Below, one piece after another: positions 19,014-30,500 of a stretch of 64,000 nt of DNA. The notes under the pieces are model-generated. The model made no database searches. It was not told the origin of the DNA and saw only the letters and a program-made list of their open reading frames with translations. Source of the DNA: Nitzschia sp. DOCU1 (lineage: Eukaryota; Bacillariophyta; Bacillariophyceae; Bacillariales; Bacillariaceae); assembly GCA_951394045.1 (NCBI GenBank), contig OX595996.1, positions 496,001-560,000 on the forward strand, given 5' to 3'. Each line of letters starts with the position of its first letter. Position 1 is the first letter of the stretch. Both the position numbers and the translations under genes were made by a program.

Positions 19014-20459
19014 GGTTGACGACTAATGGACTGGTCTCTTTTACTTACACTTTATTGTGCGGGGTGGGGGGGGCGGCTACTTGAATCATTTCCCACGAGG
19101 TGAACGACAGGATGATTTGCAGAATATTCTGGGGTTCTTTTGGAATGGAGATTGGCGCATCATTGTTCGCAAAAAATGTGACAAGGGGCTTCTCATCGGG
19201 ACAACTGCACGCTACCGTGGACCGAACGGTCTTCACTACTACCTGAGATCCCAACAATACATTAGAGAAACTGTTGCAATGCTTTCTTTTTTATTGTGTC
19301 ATATTCCGATGCTCCTGCGACGACGGGGGAGTAGCAATAGAAGGGACGATAGAGCAAGATATAATAGCGCAAAAAAGCAGTTTTTCTTTTAGCTACGATG
19401 CGAGGTTACTACAGGTAGTGTTGTACTTACGATGAGTTTAGAGCCACGTAGATATCGATCTCGCGCCACGCCGGGCGGGGCCCGAGGGAGAAAAGTGGCG
19501 TTTCTACCAATTTCTCCTTTCTCGCCTTCTTCAACCACGCCACACACACACCCGCTACTCGGGCGGCAGCAGTTAAAGCTGTAGCTGAGCGGGTAAAAGG
19601 AGAACTTGGGTGCGTTTTATGTACACAAGAACTTCTTCCAGAACTATGGGCTGCCGGAAGTTGCGGCTGCTTCTCTGGTAAACAGCATCCGAGGATGACT
19701 CAGCAGCTAGCAGCAGCATGCTTGTTGCCTCCTGGCATCTGTCATCTGGCGTGGGGGGTACTGAGTCTCTTGGCTGAGCAGGTACTATCTGGTATCCCGG
19801 TACGATACCAAGAACTCAATCAATAGTACTGGAGTCAAAATCCTACCTTTTGTACGATAGTTGGAAAACGAGGACGATGACCAACACAGCAGCAGACGCG
19901 CTCACTTCCTTTAAGATACTCGCAATGGCTGGCATTCTATGCTGTTTTAACTGAAATTACGGCGAAGACTACTCTTGCAACCTCCGACGACTTGCCACCA
20001 GGAGACCCGCCTACTGTATAAGGGCTAGAAGTGGTGAAGGATCGCACTATCCGAAGAACTACGTTCTAGCTTGTTGTTGTCGTCGTTACAGTAGTAGTGA
20101 TACCCACGGCGTATTGTACCTGGTACCGGCTACAAAGGCTGCTACCATACCTTCATTGGCGCGACGGGGCCTCCTGCTGCGGTCGCGTTAGCACTTGTAT
20201 CAGTGCTTACTAGGCCACTTGGCTGCTAGCTACTAGTAGTAGGTTGTTTCGGCGGCTCGTACTTCTAGTAGCAGCTATTGCATAATATACAATGATTCAT
20301 TGCTGTCGACAAAATGTTTTTAAAAGTAATGCAAGAAACTAGCGGTAGTTGCGGCTGCTGGTTTTGGCCGCGAGAGGACATTTCGTCCCCCAACGTCATT
20401 GGACCATTGGCGGTGAGTACCAGGAATGTCCAACAATGGTCAAAATCATAGTCGCGGAA
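19014..20459. other. 1.4-kb intergenic stretch, no gene seen
   Basis: This lies upstream of the ABC transporter start and downstream of the TPR-like gene, so it should contain the transporter promoter. It has many short GTAGTAG/CTACTAC runs and several ACGTA-like words but no credible ORF, tRNA or repeat structure. Confidence 0.45.
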
Positions 20460-21236
20460 CTACGCCGCCAAGGCCACGGGACTCTCGGTAACCATCAGAT
20501 GCACCACATTTCCCATGAAGCCGTCTATGTACGAAGATTGGTATCTAGCCTCGGCCACTTGCGCACCCATATCCACAAGAAGCAAAAGAGCGCTGAGCAA
20601 CAGTTGCTGGCACTGCTGAGCTTCAGAGTTCGCATGGAGGGCAGTGTGAACAAGGGAAAGGTTGTTCAACAAAGCAGCCATCAGCACCAGGTTGCTTTCC
20701 GATTCTTGGGCTTGCATCTGAAATGTGAGCTCGTATAATCGTTTGGAGACTTTAAGATTCTTGGCGGTCTCTTCTTCGTCACCGCCAGCAAGAAGGCCTT
20801 TGAGATGGTGAACAAGAGCCAGGTTGAACATGATAAAAAAAGAAAATCGCGAGATGATTGGCTCGTCCCAAGCGAGGCTGCACTCGTCTATGAAAATGGG
20901 GTTTTCATAGACATACGGCAGCCGTAAAGAAGTCTCGAAGCATTGTTGTTGACGTGCTTTATCGTTTCGGCACAAAGACTCGAATTCGCATTGGTAATCT
21001 TCCGAGCACGGGGTGCCAGCAGGGGCCGATCGCGTGTCGAAACAAGAGGGCCCTCCGACTTGGTGGGAAGATCCGGGAGCAAAGGCATTGGATTTTGCTT
21101 CCAATGCGATTCTCTTGGTCTCCTTGAGAGCGACCATCAAACTGGAAACGGCTTCATCATAATGCTGTTGCTTCATTAGACAGCATGCCTTGTTGTTAAG
21201 GCTTCGAGCGTATTCGAGGGGATTGGAAATCGACAT
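20460..21236 (-). CDS. TPR-like helical repeat protein, unknown function
   Basis: 258 residues, ATG at 21236. The first segment (YARSLNNKACCLMKQQHYDEAVSSLMVAL) matches a TPR helix pair, and the C-terminal half has two more TPR-like helices (FIMFNLALVHHLKGL and LMAALLNNLSLVHTALHANSEAQQC). The middle is a Cys/Ser-rich loop. TPR proteins are protein-interaction scaffolds; nothing points to the partner. I believe similar single-domain TPR proteins are common in diatoms (general knowledge, not checked). It shares a 1.4-kb divergent spacer with the DEP/AAA gene. Confidence 0.68.
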   Translation of the reverse strand: MSISNPLEYARSLNNKACCLMKQQHYDEAVSSLMVALKETKRIALEAKSNAFAPGSSHQVGGPSCFDTRSAPAGTPCSEDYQCEFESLCRNDKARQQQCFETSLRLPYVYENPIFIDECSLAWDEPIISRFSFFIMFNLALVHHLKGLLAGGDEEETAKNLKVSKRLYELTFQMQAQESESNLVLMAALLNNLSLVHTALHANSEAQQCQQLLLSALLLLVDMGAQVAEARYQSSYIDGFMGNVVHLMVTESPVALAA

Positions 21237-22645
21237 TGGGAATGGATGTGTGTTTTGGGTTTCGGCGATGAAAGATTTTATGTGAAAGATTGGAAATGAT
21301 GAGAGATACGCATATTATTCGCAAATGGGCGGTCAAGAAGTTTGGTGGCAACAGTCGGAGTCCAAATAGGTGTACTTCTCAATTAGTCCACGGAAGTTCG
21401 TTCCAGAATCGGAACAGGACTATGGTTGGGCATATCAGTTGTTACCACATTGCGTCACGGTAAGATGCACCAAAAATGGCGAACTCTATCTTTTATGGCA
21501 TCCATCACCCATCGACGATGGCCTACAGTACGAGTGGCTTGGAAACTTCCCGCAGCTCATTTTCGAGACTGATCTGACTGCCTATCGTGGAGAGAACCAG
21601 ACTCGCCAGGAGCGGAAGAGAGAGTGAGAAACGTCCAACAGCTCCCGATCTTTTCTCCCGTAGAGAGGAGAACGTACAAGTAGCTCTGGGTCTGACGCTG
21701 TTGTGCATCAGAATTGGTAATGCAGCCTTTGCTTTAGTAAGGTATAGTACCAGGTACTATATCTGATAATAGTCGAACCCTAGCTAAGGTAGAGAACTTT
21801 TTGCCTACCACGCAAGCACTGGCAACCGGCAATGCAAATTAGCGCAGAGGACCTACGATATTGTACGACTCGTACCGGTACGTCCCGGTATTTTTGCGCC
21901 AAAGCGTTGTAGTTCTCCCAGCAAAGGCTACCTTACCAGGTGTTCTTTAGCATTCTCTTATACGGTAAAAGCGCTGACGCAAAATACTTCTAATTGTAAA
22001 CAAAGCTCCATATCTAGGTATTGTGGCTGCCAATTTCCGTTTTGGAACTACCGGTATCCTATTCGTGGTGTGCCTCTTCTTCCGGAAGACAACCATCGGA
22101 GCAAGAGTGTATTGAATTCGTGACCACGTAATTGGACCGAAGTGAACGTCGGCGCTCAGGAGAATCCGTGGTACGTCCATGCACCCGCAGATTTGGCGGT
22201 TTACTACCGGTACGTAGCAACTCGTTTCCTTGCCTATTTGCGACTTGATTCGTTTTTGTTTTTCTCAGTTCGCACGCGACGCATTGCGGGATTCATTTGG
22301 TCGAAGAAGTCAAATTTTAAACCGGGGGCGGGGGCCGTGAAAAAGGCAAGGGATCGATTTTTCCTGTCCCCCACTTTCAATCGTGGAAGCAAACGTACCA
22401 GGTATCGGCACGCGAGCGTCCGCAGGATGGCACGCGTGGCAAGACGCGGCGAACAAGAGCGAACGGCGCCAAAAGCCTTCTTCGCGATCGATAGCAAAAA
22501 AATCAGAAATCAGAAGAAGATCATGCATCCGTCCGAGTTTCCTGGGCACAGGTAGGAAGATCCAGTCTATCTTTCACTCATCGTCCGCTTATGCCTTTGT
22601 TGTTGATATTATTCATATCCTTCCATTACTGCTACCAGGGGGAGC
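21237..22645. promoter_or_regulatory. Divergent spacer between the TPR-like gene and the DEP/AAA gene
   Basis: 1.4 kb between two divergent start codons, expected to hold both promoters and 5' UTRs. Overlapping short frames at 22142-22961 have no domain and run antisense or out of frame into the DEP gene. I treat them as noise. Confidence 0.4.
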
Positions 22646-25600
22646 ATGGAATCGATTGACGAAGAAGGTGATGGCAGTCTTAAGAGCCTTCCAGACGAGG
22701 CAGAAGATGCGTTATTTCATATTGACACGCTCCATGAAACAGACGACGACTTCTTTCGATCGACGCGAGAGTCACAAAGCCTGGAACAAATTGCCGAAGA
22801 ACTCGAACGTTCAGTGCCAGTCCGTAACAATCGTTATCATTTTCGAGTTTACAAGAATACTTTTGTGGGCAGCGAATGCGTTGATTATTTGGTGCGATCG
22901 AACATCGTCTCCAGTCGAGCCGAAGCTGTCGATCTGGGACGTCGACTTGCCAGCGAGTTGAATTTATTTGAACACGTGACTCTTGACCACGAGTTACAGG
23001 ACGACCTTTTATTCTATCGATTCACTGATTTGGCTCGCAGAACAACCAGTCGAGCAAAAGAAGATAGCCAAATTAGGTTACATCTAAACGAAGATCTGGA
23101 GGTCATTTCGAACATTTTACGAAAGCAGGTGGATGTCCGCGATCGAACGTATCGGCTGAAAAAATACAAGGATGTGTGTGTGGCATCAGAAGTCGTTACG
23201 CTCATGGTTGAGGAGAATCTCGCCAAGTCACGGGAAGAAGCAGTCGAACTGGGGCGTCGACTACAGAAGGAAGTCAATCTCTGGCATCATGTCTGCAATG
23301 ATCACCAATTCAAAGACGAGTATATCTTTTTCCGCTTTACCCCGATTCCAGACCGGCAGAGTGGCATCTCAAGTCGTCTCTTAGCGACCGATATGTTCAA
23401 CGAATCTGCCAATTCGGTTTCTTTTTCTGTTCCGGAATTTTCCGTCGCTCGGTTGCACAGTATAGCGAACGAGCTTCGACGGGGTCTCCGAGTTAAGGAT
23501 CGAATGCACCATCTCAAAACATATCGCAGCTGTTTTGTGGCTTGTGAGGCAGTCGACTTCATGGTCAAGGAGAATCTGGCTAGATCTAGGGAAGAGGCAG
23601 TCGACCTGGGGCGGCGTCTAGCCAAAGAGTGTCATTTATGGTACCACGTCACAAACGACCACGAGTTCTCCGACGGATACCTCTTTTTCCGTTTCTCGCC
23701 TGGCTCTGATCAAAAAAGCAGTGGGGGCAGTGATGGCACCGTCACGGTGGGGAATGATCTTTTCAATGCCTCGATACTGTCATCCGGCGACACATACTCT
23801 GTGGACTCCACCCTTAGTTTGAGCGAAATTGGTACCAAAATGGTACGGGGAGTGCTGGTCAAGGATCGGATGTACAAATTCAAGACATACCGGTCGTGCT
23901 TTGTTGGTTGCGAAGCAGTCGACTTTTTGGTACAGGCTAGAATCGTGACATCACGGGAAGATGCTGTCCAGCTGGGTCGAAAGTTAGCAGAGGAGAGAGA
24001 ACTATTCCACCACGTAACGAATGACCAACCATTCCAAGATGGATACCTATTCTATCGATTCTCGGAAGCCAACCAAGACGATTCAAGTTGCTCGGAATCA
24101 ATGGATGAAGGTGACGACGGTGACAACCAGAGTGACGACCTTTCGATTCATTCTTTGTCCACGGACGAACTTGTCGCAGTGGGGGAGCAGCTTCGTCGAG
24201 GGGTGCGCATCAAAAACCGGCAGTATCGTATGAAAACATACAAGAACTGCTTCATTGGGACAGAGGCGGTGGATTATATGGTGCAGTCGGGCTTGGCGAG
24301 ATCGCGTGCACATGCGGTCGAAATTGGTAGACGACTTACCGCCGAATTGGACTTTCTACACCACGTCACAAAAGAACACCAGTTTGACGATGGCTACCTA
24401 TTCTTTCGATTCAGCAACTTAGATCGTAGAAGGGCTAGGTCAACTGGTGGTAACAATTGGAGCATCAGTCTGGATTCATCGTTATCGACCGAAGATATAT
24501 CCGGACGAAGCAGCCTCCGCGAGGAAAAGCTGCAATTTGAAAGAAAATCAAACCTACGGAAGGAAGAACAGCGCTGTCTCAAGCAAATAAGAAGAGAAAT
24601 GACCCAGTGCCAACAAGTTGTCATGATAAGTGGGCCAAGTGGTTGCGGGAAAAGTTCATTGGTGCACAATTCGCTAGCAGATGACCCAACAGCGCTATTC
24701 GGTTCTGCTAAGTTTGACCCACGTTCCCATCTATCCCCGTTTCAGACGCTGCGACACTTATTTACGGATATCTGCAACGGAGTACGGGTTTCGTCGGATA
24801 TTGGACGATTTCAAGAAGCAATGGAGAATGAATTCGCACAAGTTGATATTCAAAAACATGCGCTCGTGTCGTGGATACCAGAGATGGGAGGGCTTTTCAC
24901 TCAAGTGGGAGTCGACAAGTTCTCTAATCGGCGCAGCGACAACATGAATCTTATCGTGTTGGCGATGCAATCGTTTCTGCGGGCTATCACGACAGTTATC
25001 CCACTGATCGTGTGTCTGGACAATATCATGTGGGCAGATAGCCGCACACTGGAGATTCTTCACTGCATTTTGACCACAAATATGAAGAACTTTATGCTTT
25101 GTGCTACGTTCCGCGATAGCGACATCGACGAACGCCATCCACTTGTCGAGTGGCAGTCCCTATTGGAGGACCAGGTCATTGTGGAAAGGCTGCAACTGAA
25201 GGCTTTGGCTCTACCGGAGATCAAAGATTTCCTTGCAACCTGTCTGAAACGAGAGGAAGAAGATATCGCAGATCTTGCAGAGTTGCTTTTGGAGCGAACA
25301 CATGGAAATATGTTCTTCTTATTGCAGTCGTTGGAAAACTTCCAAGACCTTTCGCTTTTGACGTACGATTTTTCTTCGTTGAGATGGAAATTTTCGGTAG
25401 ACCAAATTCGAAAGAATACCCGTGTCGCGGACAACGTGGGTGAACTCTTGTCGGCCAGACTGGAGCAACTCCCTCGGGATGTACAGCAGGTACTGAAGCT
25501 TGCATCTTGCTTTGGTTCTGCATTCGATCCCGAGCTCTTGGATCGAGCAAAATCTGTTCTGTTCATATTTGGCGATATCTACTATTGCCTCCAAGCTGCA

Positions 25601-27685
25601 TCAGACGACGAACTTCTCATCAGAGTGTCTGATACGCGGTATGTTTTTGCACATGACAGTATCCAGTCAGCGGCGTATCGGCTGCTACCAAATGGCACTG
25701 AGCGCCGCCGTATTCACTGGGACATTGGACTTACGCTCTCCAAGATGAGAGTAGATAGCAGTGACGTCTTTGCTGGCGACTGGTACTTTGCAGTCGCCGA
25801 CCAAATGAAACTCTCAGAAGAAGTTATGTACACAGAGATCCGAGACGACAATAGGTCAAGGGTTGCGAGGATCTTTTACAAAGCTGGGGAAAAAGCAGCT
25901 GAAATCTCAGCGTTCGCCCCCGCAGCTACGTATTTCGAAGTCGGAATAGATATTCTCGGAGGCGATGCTGCTGCCGCCTTTGCATTGAGCTATAAACTCG
26001 CTGTGAAACTTTTCCTGGCCAACGCCACGGCTCTGCTCAGCGCTGGCGACACCGAAAAAAGCAGGATGATAGCTGATGCTGTTGTGTTGACAAGCCGAAC
26101 CATTGAAGATAAGCTTGCTGCCAAACTCGTCATTTTTCGCTCTCTGTCTGCAGGAAACCAAATCGAGGAGCAGATCGATTTTGGGTTACGGCTTTTGGAG
26201 GAATACGGGACGAAGATTCCAAAATCTCCAAATCGCGTGCAGGTCTCATCGGAATACGAGCGCACAATGTGTGATCTAAAACGTTACAAAGATGACGAAC
26301 TTCTAAGCTTGCCACCAATGTCAGATAAAACGAAAGAACTGAGCATCGATGTCCTCTGCACTTTGCTTGAGTCCGGTCAGTCCTTGAGAAGGATACATTT
26401 CATTTGCTACGCGCTTGCAAAACTCGTCCAATTGACGTTGAAACATGGAGTTTGCAGGTTCACACCATTGATATTTGTTTTCGTGGGCCAGGATTGCATT
26501 GGAAGATTTAACGATCTCAAGGGAGGGTACCGCTTCGTCGAGATCGGGCTTCAATTTCAGAATGCCGTTGAATCCGCCGACGAAGAAAGGGGTAGGCTTC
26601 TGACGCAGACTTGCATGGCGGCTGGTTGTGTCGAGCCTCTGTCCAAAAGTATGTACCTCGGACTTGATGCTTACAAGGCCAGCACAGCGGGCGGGGACAT
26701 GAGCAATGCCTTCAACGGCGCTTCGGTTTATTTGTGGAGTTTCTTCTACAGTGGACTACCTTTCAAACCGCTGCTCGATGACGTGGAGAAGTTTGCAGTT
26801 CAGATGTTAGAATACAAGCAGATGCGACCCTTCTTCCGCACTACTCCAATTTTCCAGTTGCTGCTCTGCCTGAGTGGACAAGAGGACAAGAATGACGACA
26901 TAACGAAGGGTAGGGCGATTGCAATGAATGTCCAGGCAGGAAACGTAGGCCAAGTGGACCTGTGGGACGAGATACTAAAATCGTACGGTATGCAACTCGC
27001 AGTTTATATGGGGAACGAGGAAAAGGCTACTGAGTACTATGAGGACCTGAAAGAAGTAAATGTTGGACTCGAAAAGGCTTCTGCCGCTTATCACGTCACT
27101 CTCTTTTTCTTTGGGCTCATTTGCATTAAAAACTATCGAAATAGCCGGAAGGCTCGATTCAAGACTGAAGCGAAGCGCTACATTGATACCCTCCGGGAGC
27201 TGGTAGATGGGGGTGCCATCAACTTGCCCCAAAAGGTCGCGTTGCTTGACGCCGAACTTGCCTCTTTGACTTCGAAGGATCAGTTCGAAGTGATTCGAAA
27301 ATATGAGAAAGCAGCAGTTGCGGCCAGTCGAGCCGGGTTTCTTCAAGATGGAGCGTTGGCCAACCAGCTATGTGCAGAGTTTTGCCTCCGAGAGGGTGTT
27401 CAAGATTCAGCGGATACTTATTTACGTCAAGCACACAATTTGTATTGTACGTGGGGAGCCGTGGCTGTCGCCAATGCAATCAAGGCAAGGCACCCAGATC
27501 TTTTTCCGGAGACAGAAAGCCAACCAGAACGGCTCAGTAGTGGATTCAGGAGTCGTCCAAATTTTCGGCCATCGTTGACACTCATGCATAAGTCGCTTTC
27601 GAGGGCACGAGGCCTTGCCGCGGAGCTGGAAGCTACTAGGAGCCGCCGGAATCGCACGGATGCCCAGTTGCGACAAACCGTCTAA
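22646..27685 (+). CDS. Five-DEP-domain protein with AAA-type NTPase and helical C-terminus
   Basis: 1679 residues in one exon, ATG at 22646. Five tandem DEP domains lie at about 47-127, 151-231, 271-351, 391-472 and 505-590, each with the core VKDR-x-[YH]-x-[FLM]-KTY-x-x-CF-x-G-x-EAVD followed by GRRL and a final YLFFRF. DEP domains bind membranes and GPCR or small-GTPase regulators. An ATPase of the AAA_16/STAND kind follows: Walker A GPSGCGKSS (663-671) and Walker B-like PLIVCLDNIMWAD (about 785-797). After it, FVFAHDSIQSAAYRLLP resembles the segment seen in NTPase-linked histidine/serine kinases, then a long alpha-helical, TPR-like region to the C-terminus. No kinase or cyclase domain terminates it. 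The role is probably a signalling switch at a membrane (inference). It is intact and shows no introns. Confidence 0.88.
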   Translation: MESIDEEGDGSLKSLPDEAEDALFHIDTLHETDDDFFRSTRESQSLEQIAEELERSVPVRNNRYHFRVYKNTFVGSECVDYLVRSNIVSSRAEAVDLGRRLASELNLFEHVTLDHELQDDLLFYRFTDLARRTTSRAKEDSQIRLHLNEDLEVISNILRKQVDVRDRTYRLKKYKDVCVASEVVTLMVEENLAKSREEAVELGRRLQKEVNLWHHVCNDHQFKDEYIFFRFTPIPDRQSGISSRLLATDMFNESANSVSFSVPEFSVARLHSIANELRRGLRVKDRMHHLKTYRSCFVACEAVDFMVKENLARSREEAVDLGRRLAKECHLWYHVTNDHEFSDGYLFFRFSPGSDQKSSGGSDGTVTVGNDLFNASILSSGDTYSVDSTLSLSEIGTKMVRGVLVKDRMYKFKTYRSCFVGCEAVDFLVQARIVTSREDAVQLGRKLAEERELFHHVTNDQPFQDGYLFYRFSEANQDDSSCSESMDEGDDGDNQSDDLSIHSLSTDELVAVGEQLRRGVRIKNRQYRMKTYKNCFIGTEAVDYMVQSGLARSRAHAVEIGRRLTAELDFLHHVTKEHQFDDGYLFFRFSNLDRRRARSTGGNNWSISLDSSLSTEDISGRSSLREEKLQFERKSNLRKEEQRCLKQIRREMTQCQQVVMISGPSGCGKSSLVHNSLADDPTALFGSAKFDPRSHLSPFQTLRHLFTDICNGVRVSSDIGRFQEAMENEFAQVDIQKHALVSWIPEMGGLFTQVGVDKFSNRRSDNMNLIVLAMQSFLRAITTVIPLIVCLDNIMWADSRTLEILHCILTTNMKNFMLCATFRDSDIDERHPLVEWQSLLEDQVIVERLQLKALALPEIKDFLATCLKREEEDIADLAELLLERTHGNMFFLLQSLENFQDLSLLTYDFSSLRWKFSVDQIRKNTRVADNVGELLSARLEQLPRDVQQVLKLASCFGSAFDPELLDRAKSVLFIFGDIYYCLQAASDDELLIRVSDTRYVFAHDSIQSAAYRLLPNGTERRRIHWDIGLTLSKMRVDSSDVFAGDWYFAVADQMKLSEEVMYTEIRDDNRSRVARIFYKAGEKAAEISAFAPAATYFEVGIDILGGDAAAAFALSYKLAVKLFLANATALLSAGDTEKSRMIADAVVLTSRTIEDKLAAKLVIFRSLSAGNQIEEQIDFGLRLLEEYGTKIPKSPNRVQVSSEYERTMCDLKRYKDDELLSLPPMSDKTKELSIDVLCTLLESGQSLRRIHFICYALAKLVQLTLKHGVCRFTPLIFVFVGQDCIGRFNDLKGGYRFVEIGLQFQNAVESADEERGRLLTQTCMAAGCVEPLSKSMYLGLDAYKASTAGGDMSNAFNGASVYLWSFFYSGLPFKPLLDDVEKFAVQMLEYKQMRPFFRTTPIFQLLLCLSGQEDKNDDITKGRAIAMNVQAGNVGQVDLWDEILKSYGMQLAVYMGNEEKATEYYEDLKEVNVGLEKASAAYHVTLFFFGLICIKNYRNSRKARFKTEAKRYIDTLRELVDGGAINLPQKVALLDAELASLTSKDQFEVIRKYEKAAVAASRAGFLQDGALANQLCAEFCLREGVQDSADTYLRQAHNLYCTWGAVAVANAIKARHPDLFPETESQPERLSSGFRSRPNFRPSLTLMHKSLSRARGLAAELEATRSRRNRTDAQLRQTV

Positions 27686-28351
27686 TGGTAGGTGCACGGG
27701 CTGCAGAGTTGGCGAACTTTCGGAAAGTGAACAGCCTACTCTAGAGTAATAGTAGTACTCTTACAACTATTGAAGCAGCGAATAGTAGTAGAAGCGCAAA
27801 TTGCGAACTCTACGCCTTCAGCACCAAAGACAGTGAAACTTTTACCTGTTACTACTTACCTACTATAGAGAGTCCTCGCCACCAAAACTTCTTCCTTCGA
27901 GTATCACGACTCTCTTCTAGCTTCAATCTAGGAGCTTTGGTACTAATACGAGAATGAAGACATCATATTCGAATAGCCGAAGAGTGCAGCACCGGATGAA
28001 CGATCGAAGTCTTTCACCAAGTCTGTCTGGACTGGCAAGCGCGCGGTATGATGGGCATGCCAAACCCTTATTACGTGTTTTCGTGTTTATGGGTGTCGTG
28101 TCCGTTTGCATGTCGTCGAAAGCTATTTAAAGGTGGAGCCTCAGTCGTCACTATCGGAACCATGCAATCTTCGCGAGCTGTGTCAGCCGGCGCAGGGGAG
28201 AAATCGAATTGCTTCACTCACGCGGATAAACACGATTTTTGGAAATGAGGCCTCGCCTCGTCAAAATATATGTAAAAAGAAATCCAAGGACTATTCATAA
28301 AACACAAATCTCATCACACTCCCCTCCTCAAACACCCAGGATTGCATCATC
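27686..28351. other. Intergenic stretch upstream of the SDR gene
   Basis: 666 bp between two plus-strand genes, holding a terminator and a promoter. Nothing else is recognisable. Confidence 0.4.
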
Positions 28352-29353
28352 ATGGGAGCCTCATCCTCGAAACCTAACACTGTCGAAACCAAATGGTTTA
28401 ATGACTTTGAAGCCGGTCTACCCTCGTTGGAAGGCAAAACAGTCGCTATCACTGGAACCACTTCAGGAACTGGATACGTGGTGGCTCGCACAGCCATTCG
28501 AAAGGGGGCTGAAAATGTTCTCTTACTGAACCGTCCATCAGAACGGGCCACCAAGGCTGAATCCAGTCTCAAGGAAGAAGCGACTACATCCAATGTAGAA
28601 TCCATTCCTTGCGACCTCCAAGATTTCGAGTCAGTGCGACAAGCCGCTAGTATGATCAAATCCAAATATCAGGCGATCGATGTACTTTGCAACAATGCTG
28701 GTGTCATGGCAATCGCAGACAACGCTACCAAGGATGGATATGATATTCAAATGCAGACAAATCACTTGTCACACTTTTTATTGACCAAGGAACTTTACCC
28801 CTTGTTGAAAAATGCCGCTGACCTGCGTGGCGAAGCTCGTATTGCCAATCACTCGAGCAGTGCTCGCCTCATGGGAGGCGACCTTGAAGAAAAGTACTTT
28901 GGCAAAAACGGAGGAAACTTGGGGGGAGATGGTGCTAGTATGATTCTCGTTGGAGCACGTTGGGTGCGATACCATCATTCCAAATTGGCCAACACAGTCT
29001 TTACCTTGGCCTTGAATGATCGCTTGGGTCCTGATTCCAAGATCATTGCGACGACTGCGGATCCCGGTGCTGCTACCACGAATTTGCAATCTACTTCTGC
29101 TCAAGATGGAGGCATGCAGTCAATGTGGATGATGCGATTTGCTCAGTCTGCGGAAGACGGAAGCATGCCCATAATCAACGCCTGTTTCGCTCCCCAAGTG
29201 ACTCGCGGCAAGATCTGGGTACCTTCCATGCAGTTCAACATGGTGGGACCTGCCATTGAGCAGGACATGGACAAGCAGTCTACCAAGGAGTCCCAACGCG
29301 ATTTGCTCTGGAAGCTATCGGAAGAAGCCTGTGGAAAGTTTGATCTCAACTAG
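28352..29353 (+). CDS. Short-chain dehydrogenase/reductase, retinol-dehydrogenase-like
   Basis: 333 residues, ATG at 28352. It has the classical SDR features: TGTTSGTG (nucleotide-binding TGxxxGxG, about residues 34-41), CNNAGVMA, and a catalytic Ser in IANHSSSARLMGG followed, after an insert, by YHHSK (catalytic Y-x3-K). It is an NAD(P)-dependent oxidoreductase of the RDH/WWOX-like group; the substrate is unknown. The N-terminus MGASSSKP has Gly2 and Ser/Lys at the right places for N-myristoylation, suggesting membrane attachment (inference). Single exon; tail-to-tail with the proteasome gene. Confidence 0.9.
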   Translation: MGASSSKPNTVETKWFNDFEAGLPSLEGKTVAITGTTSGTGYVVARTAIRKGAENVLLLNRPSERATKAESSLKEEATTSNVESIPCDLQDFESVRQAASMIKSKYQAIDVLCNNAGVMAIADNATKDGYDIQMQTNHLSHFLLTKELYPLLKNAADLRGEARIANHSSSARLMGGDLEEKYFGKNGGNLGGDGASMILVGARWVRYHHSKLANTVFTLALNDRLGPDSKIIATTADPGAATTNLQSTSAQDGGMQSMWMMRFAQSAEDGSMPIINACFAPQVTRGKIWVPSMQFNMVGPAIEQDMDKQSTKESQRDLLWKLSEEACGKFDLN

Positions 29354-29533
29354 ATTCATTCATCCCGATTTTTGTATTAGGACATTTGTTAATTTTGTTC
29401 GTCACCGTGTATTTTCTGGATCGCGATCTACTATTATAGCTAGCTAGAGGTGAAGTACCAGAGGAAAGCCACTCTTTTCGTTATTGTCTTATTCATTTAC
29501 TCATTGTTTGTGATCCTACTACATCCATCTCTT

Positions 29534-30500
29534 TTAAGTTTCCATGGCTTCCGCCTCTTCTTCCTCCTTGGCTTCGTCTTCCTCCTCCTTTTCTTCTTCA
29601 GCATTTCTCACTTCCAATCGATCCAAGTATGGCTGCAGCGCATCTCCTTCCAAGAGAGTATACTTCTGATCCTTGCCCAGAATAGCAATGCTTCCATTAT
29701 CTTTTGTGAGTTCATCATCTCCACTCACACATCCCACCAAGGCTTGCAAGGCATGTACAATCAACTCGTCGGTAGTCGCTTCCGCAAAGCTCTCATAATG
29801 CTTTTCCAAATAAGTTCGCGCCGATTGACTGCGAGCACCAATCGCACTCGCATAAAATTCGTACAAGTTACCCGACGGACATGTCTGATACAAGTGAGGC
29901 GATTGGCGTTGCGTATCCATACCTGCCACCAACAAGCCGACGCCAAACGGCCGTCGCACATAGGTTTGTGTCGTACGCTGATGCTTGTCCGCGAGATCAC
30001 TCATGAGTGCGGCAGGAGGAATGGGCTGTCCAAAAATGTACTTGTGATTGAGGCATTCGTTTCGCATGTACTTGGCCAGCGAGCGGGCATCGGCGGTCAA
30101 ACCAGCAATGCCCATGCCAATGTGATCATCAATCTCCAGAATCTTCTTTTGATGACTGGAAAGTTCCGAGACACTACGCTTCAAGGCGCCAAGGACTACA
30201 TGAGTATTGCTTCGGACTCCGACACAAGCGCTGCCTTGCTTGACAGACTCCATGGCATATTCCACCTGGGGTTAGTAGAGAGACGAGATAGGCGAGAAAG
30301 GACGAAGGAGCACAGAATGAGATCACAGAAGGAAGGCTAGAAGCGAGGTTACAATGCAAGTGGAACGGCAATCGGTGGAGGCACCACGGGCAAAAGACCG
30401 GCAGCGACATCCAAGCCATGATTATTGTTTTGCGTACCTGAAGCAGACGTCCTTCCGGACTCCAGACGGTCACATCGGTATCATACTGATTGCGGAACAT
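29534..30500 (-). CDS. PSMA1: 20S proteasome subunit alpha type-1 (PSMA1/Pre5 family)
   Basis: Two exons, 30500-30438 and 30265-29534, separated by a 172-bp intron that ends with a perfect TACTAAC branch sequence and CCCCAG; 264 residues. The N-terminus MFRNQYDTDVTVWSPEGRLLQ joins VEYAMESVKQGSACVG exactly as in the alpha1 subunits of other eukaryotes. Further marks are GIAGLTADAR, RRPFGVGLLVAGMD and IGARSQSARTYLEKH. It forms part of the outer alpha ring of the 20S core and is non-catalytic. The C-terminus is a Glu/Ala/Lys-rich acidic tail, as in other alpha1 subunits. It shares a divergent spacer with the acidic-protein gene at 31003. Confidence 0.95.
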
